10,372 nucleotides of DNA from Streptococcus sp. (GTDB lineage: Bacteria; Bacillota; Bacilli; Lactobacillales; Streptococcaceae). The DNA lies in contig DOTL01000087.1 of NCBI GenBank assembly GCA_003521145.1, positions 1-10,372 on the forward strand. The letters are read 5' to 3'. Shown piece by piece: positions 8,569 to 10,372 of the stretch; the first letter of the stretch is position 1; each line of letters begins with the position of its first letter. Both the position numbers and the translations under genes were made by a program. The notes under the pieces are model-generated. The model had not been told where the DNA came from. It did not search any database and was given only the letters and a program-made list of their open reading frames with translations.

Positions 8569-9127
8569 AGTTTTTACGGATAGGATCTGCTAGATACTCT
8601 GCACGAGCTCCACCAATTAACTTAGGACGACTCGCCAAAGCAGTCACATGAGCACCACCTAATTCTGGAGTAATAGGACGAAGAGGAACTTGGACCCTCT
8701 TCACATGCATACCAATAGATGTATCCCCAATATCGATACCAGCCTGAGCGACAATTTCCTCCACCTCAACAGGATCCTTCATATAGTCGAAAGCAGCCAG
8801 CTGACCACTTCCCCCAGCATGCAAGGTCGGAAGAACATTAACAATTTCCAAATCTTTATCCATGGCGAGCTCACGCTCAACAACCAAAGCACGATTCAGA
8901 TGTTCGCAGCCTTGAACAGCCAAGTAAATTCCTTTAGGTTCCAAAACTTCAAGAATCGTTTTCACAATTCGTTGGCCAATTTCACGGCTAGAGGCTTTGC
9001 CGATTATCTCACCAGCGACCTCACTGGAAGACAATCCCAAGACAAAGATAGCTCCTCGCCCAATAGCGGAACGTTCAACAATATCTTCTACAAGCACACG
9101 TGTCTTCTCTTCTAAATCTAGCAACAT
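8567..9127 (-). CDS. UPF0340 / TIGR01440 family protein (YwlG-like)
   Basis: A soluble protein of about 186 residues resembling Bacillus subtilis YwlG (UPF0340). No biochemical role is established for the family that I can state. It has an N-terminal helix (LEEKTRVLVEDIVERS), a hydrophobic strand (GAIFVLGLSSSEVAG), then IYLAVQGCEHLNRALVVE, VNVLPTLHAGGSGQLAAF and GIDIGDTSIGMHVKRVQVPLRP, and it ends near GGARAEYLADPIRKN. There is no signal peptide or membrane helix. GGGAGGG (9136-9142) precedes two adjacent starts: ATG at 9125-9127 (chosen, 8-base gap) and GTG at 9128-9130 (one residue longer). The upstream gene stops at 9143, directly against this ribosome binding site, so the two are probably one transcript ending at the terminator at 8535-8568. 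The gene appears intact. Confidence 0.88.
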   Translation of the reverse strand: MLLDLEEKTRVLVEDIVERSAIGRGAIFVLGLSSSEVAGEIIGKASSREIGQRIVKTILEVLEPKGIYLAVQGCEHLNRALVVERELAMDKDLEIVNVLPTLHAGGSGQLAAFDYMKDPVEVEEIVAQAGIDIGDTSIGMHVKRVQVPLRPITPELGGAHVTALASRPKLIGGARAEYLADPIRKN

Positions 9128-9142
9128 CACAACAGCCCTCCC

Positions 9143-9481
9143 TTAGACAACAGCTGTATTCAGGATTCGCACAATAAGATAGTACAGAATCACAAAAAAG
9201 ATAAGGAAAAATACCCCTAATAATAATAACTGCCCACGGCGTTTCTTACTTAGGTCCCAGGAGAAACCAAATCCCATCAAAAAAGGACCAACACTATAAC
9301 TTAGCATAAACCATAAATCTACGCGTGCTATATGCCAAAAAGAAGAAATAAAGGCCACCAAACCAATTAAGGATAAAATCCAAGAAAAGTCCCAACGATC
9401 TGATTTAGCAAAAGCCAAGCCTATTAAGAAGCAGCCCAAGGCAGGCATGATAATAAATGATAGGGTCATAAAATAAAACAT
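9143..9481 (-). CDS. Small four-helix membrane protein, function unknown
   Basis: A 112-residue very hydrophobic protein that I do not recognise. Four membrane segments are likely, at about 6-24, 33-52, 56-74 and 84-106, with a basic loop SKKRRGQ between the third and fourth. The sequence LGCFLIGLAF (residues 15-24) recurs in similar form as VGPFLMGFGF (64-73), exactly 49 residues later, so the protein looks like a duplicated two-helix unit. The gene to its right has the same plan and spacing. The start ATG (9479-9481) has no ribosome binding site and lies six bases below an extended -10, which suggests leaderless translation. An ATG four codons in (MTLSF) also lacks a ribosome binding site. 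It is probably co-transcribed with the UPF0340 gene. The reading frame is convincing; the role is unknown. Confidence 0.75.
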   Translation of the reverse strand: MFYFMTLSFIIMPALGCFLIGLAFAKSDRWDFSWILSLIGLVAFISSFWHIARVDLWFMLSYSVGPFLMGFGFSWDLSKKRRGQLLLLGVFFLIFFVILYYLIVRILNTAVV

Positions 9482-9487
9482 GCCATT

Positions 9488-9496
9488 ATTATAGCA
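9488..9496 (-). promoter_or_regulatory. Extended -10 promoter, leaderless start of the 112-residue gene
   Basis: The minus strand reads TGCTATAAT, with only six bases (AATGGC) between the hexamer and the ATG. The expected transcription start coincides with the A of the ATG. No convincing -35 box is seen. Confidence 0.6.
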
Positions 9497-9513
9497 TGTT
9501 TTACAGATTCATG

Positions 9514-9864
9514 TTAGTGGCGGTTAATAACACCATAAGCAATAGTGAATGCAATAGCAGCAATACCTACAACGATTGCCATGACAGCCCAGAAAATAGT
9601 CATCGCACGGTGTCCCTTGCGATTGTTGAAAGGAAGTCCCCAACCAATCATGATGATACCTAGCAATCCAAGCCAAATTTTATAAGTGATAACAATCGCC
9701 GCATCAAAATAGGCAAAAGCAACCAAACCTAAACCTAGCAAAGAAATCAAATAAGACCACTTACCCTTCAAAAATGAAGGTAAGGCCCAACCAAATAACA
9801 CTAAACCTAGTAGAGCAAGAGCTCCACCACCAAAAAATACGGGTACAATATAATTATCAAACAT
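9514..9864 (-). CDS. Small four-helix membrane protein with internal repeat, function unknown
   Basis: A protein of about 116 residues that I do not recognise. Four membrane helices are likely, at about 6-28, 38-58, 64-78 and 88-111. LLGLVLFGWALP (about 18-29) recurs as LLGIIMIGWGLP (about 67-78), 49 residues later, with basic residues after each copy. This two-fold plan, with the same period, is shared with the next gene (9143-9481), so the two are probably old tandem paralogues. An ATG at 9868-9870 (MNMFDN) abuts the -10 hexamer and would precede the transcription start. The ATG at 9862-9864 (MFDNYIVPVF) sits at the predicted +1 and is chosen. Neither has a ribosome binding site. The TAA stop is followed, 18 bases on, by the promoter of the next gene. 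There is no sign of disruption. Confidence 0.72.
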   Translation of the reverse strand: MFDNYIVPVFFGGGALALLGLVLFGWALPSFLKGKWSYLISLLGLGLVAFAYFDAAIVITYKIWLGLLGIIMIGWGLPFNNRKGHRAMTIFWAVMAIVVGIAAIAFTIAYGVINRH

Positions 9865-9870
9865 ATTCAT

Positions 9871-9879
9871 ATTATAGCA
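9871..9879 (-). promoter_or_regulatory. Extended -10 promoter, leaderless start of the 116-residue gene
   Basis: The minus strand reads TGCTATAAT, identical to the promoter at 9488-9496. Six bases separate the hexamer from the chosen ATG at 9864, so the transcript should begin at the start codon. No clear -35 box is seen. Confidence 0.6.
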
Positions 9880-9995
9880 TATCTTAAAAAGTTAGGAAAT
9901 AGAATCTATCAACCAGAGCCCTACCAGCTCTTTAAAATTTGTTCACTCTCAATCACAGATTGATTCGCAGATATTGACCTACTTGTTTAGACATC

Positions 9996-10033
9996 AAACA
10001 ACAAGACTCTATGAGAATCTTGTTGTTTCTTTT
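9996..10033 (+). terminator. Hairpin terminator, plus-strand orientation
   Basis: An 11-bp stem (9996-10006 with 10018-10028) extends by three more pairs after one mismatch to a three-base loop. It is followed by CTTTT on the plus strand. No intact plus-strand gene lies before it, so it may belong to a lost gene, or act as an insulator. Confidence 0.55.
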
Positions 10034-10038
10034 GGTCT

Positions 10039-10062
10039 CTATAATTTCGGCACTATAATTTC
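10039..10062. repeat. Ten-base direct repeat CTATAATTTC
   Basis: CTATAATTTC occurs at 10039-10048 and again at 10053-10062, separated by GGCA. Each copy contains TATAAT, so it could also be read as a doubled -10-like element. Its role is unknown. Confidence 0.4.
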
Positions 10063-10233
10063 TGTAGTGGATAAAACCAACATAGTTGATAAAAGTCCCA
10101 AAAAACCTTGCGATGATAGATTGTCACGGAGAAGACCAATCTATAACCACAAGGCAATCGTATTCAAATTTTATTTAAGGCTAAAATCATGACAGATTTT
10201 AATTAAGGATCGTAATGTCATAGAACTTTTTAG

Positions 10234-10372
10234 AAGTATCTAGAGGTAAAACTTTCGTTATCAGCTGTTGCTGTTTCACTTTCAGGAGAAGAGGGTAGAT
10301 GAGTTTTTTGAGTTAATAGAGGAAAATATTAACAAGGTCAATCACTACTTTCAAACTGTCTTTAGAACTTTT
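10234..10372 (+). pseudogene. Decayed coding remnant running off the right edge
   Basis: Two overlapping plus-strand frames give protein-like sequence. One reads KYLEVKLSLSAVAVSLSGEE up to about 10292. After removal of one G from the GGG at 10293-10295, the other continues as VDEFFELIEENINKVN and HYFQTVFRTF to the window end. The acidic, amphipathic helical character looks like real protein. No start codon or ribosome binding site is visible upstream, and a TAG lies at 10231-10233. I do not recognise the family. It may be a frameshifted pseudogene whose body lies to the right. Confidence 0.3.

Larger units (their letters stand above)
9880..10372. other. Stretch without an intact gene
   Basis: I see no complete, recognisable gene here. 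The longest open frame (plus strand, 9896-10192) crosses a terminator-like hairpin, has no ribosome binding site or ATG start and resembles no family I know, so it is not called. The stretch holds that hairpin, a ten-base direct repeat and, at the right edge, a decayed coding remnant. It may be the degraded end of a neighbouring gene or mobile element, but no insertion-sequence ends or transposase motifs could be identified. Confidence 0.5.

Noticed and set aside
9915..9931. Small hairpin AGAGC/GCTCT as a terminator or attenuator
   Set aside because: The stem is only five pairs with a seven-base loop and no T-run. Chance is a sufficient explanation.
10030..10110. Insertion-sequence end near the direct repeat
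   Set aside because: No matching inverted terminal repeat, target duplication or transposase motif could be found within the window.
9896..10192. Plus-strand open frame as a gene
   Set aside because: It crosses a terminator-like hairpin, lacks an ATG and ribosome binding site, and shows no recognisable domain.

Overview
The window looks like chromosomal DNA of a low-GC streptococcus. The best fit is Streptococcus thermophilus or another member of the salivarius group. This rests on streptococcal-type AdhE, PepO, TreC and TreP protein sequences and on the many recently broken genes, which are typical of the milk-adapted species. The species call is an inference, since no marker gene is present.

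Layout from left to right. (1) 1-1867, minus strand: adhE (bifunctional acetaldehyde/alcohol dehydrogenase). Its 3' end lies outside the window and one frameshift sits in a run of six A. Its promoter (TTTACA-17-TGTAAT) overlaps a cre-like site, and a Rex-like operator follows. (2) 2007-3902, minus: intact pepO (M13 endopeptidase), with its own extended -10 promoter and its own terminator. (3) 3984-8513: the trehalose locus, with treC and treP on the minus strand and divergent treR on the plus strand. All three genes are broken. treC has an apparent 11-nt deletion and has lost its stop codon. treP has four nonsense codons, two frameshifting insertions and an Arg in place of the phosphorylated His. 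treR has three in-frame stops. (4) 8567-9864, minus: a UPF0340/YwlG-type gene preceded by two small genes for four-helix membrane proteins. The last two look like tandem paralogues, and each seems to be expressed from a promoter that leaves no leader. (5) 9877-10372: no intact gene, a terminator-like hairpin, a short direct repeat and a decayed coding remnant running off the right edge.

How it fits together. The trehalose genes would have imported trehalose as trehalose-6-phosphate (TreP), cleaved it to glucose and glucose-6-phosphate (TreC), and been controlled by TreR and probably CcpA. All three parts are destroyed while the surrounding genes remain open, so selection on the pathway has been lost. 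The adhE break would block reduction of acetyl-CoA and acetaldehyde to ethanol. That agrees with the known lack of alcohol dehydrogenase activity, and the acetaldehyde accumulation, of yoghurt strains. I see no CRISPR array, tRNA, rRNA, complete insertion sequence or defence system. The least explained feature is the pair of small membrane-protein genes.
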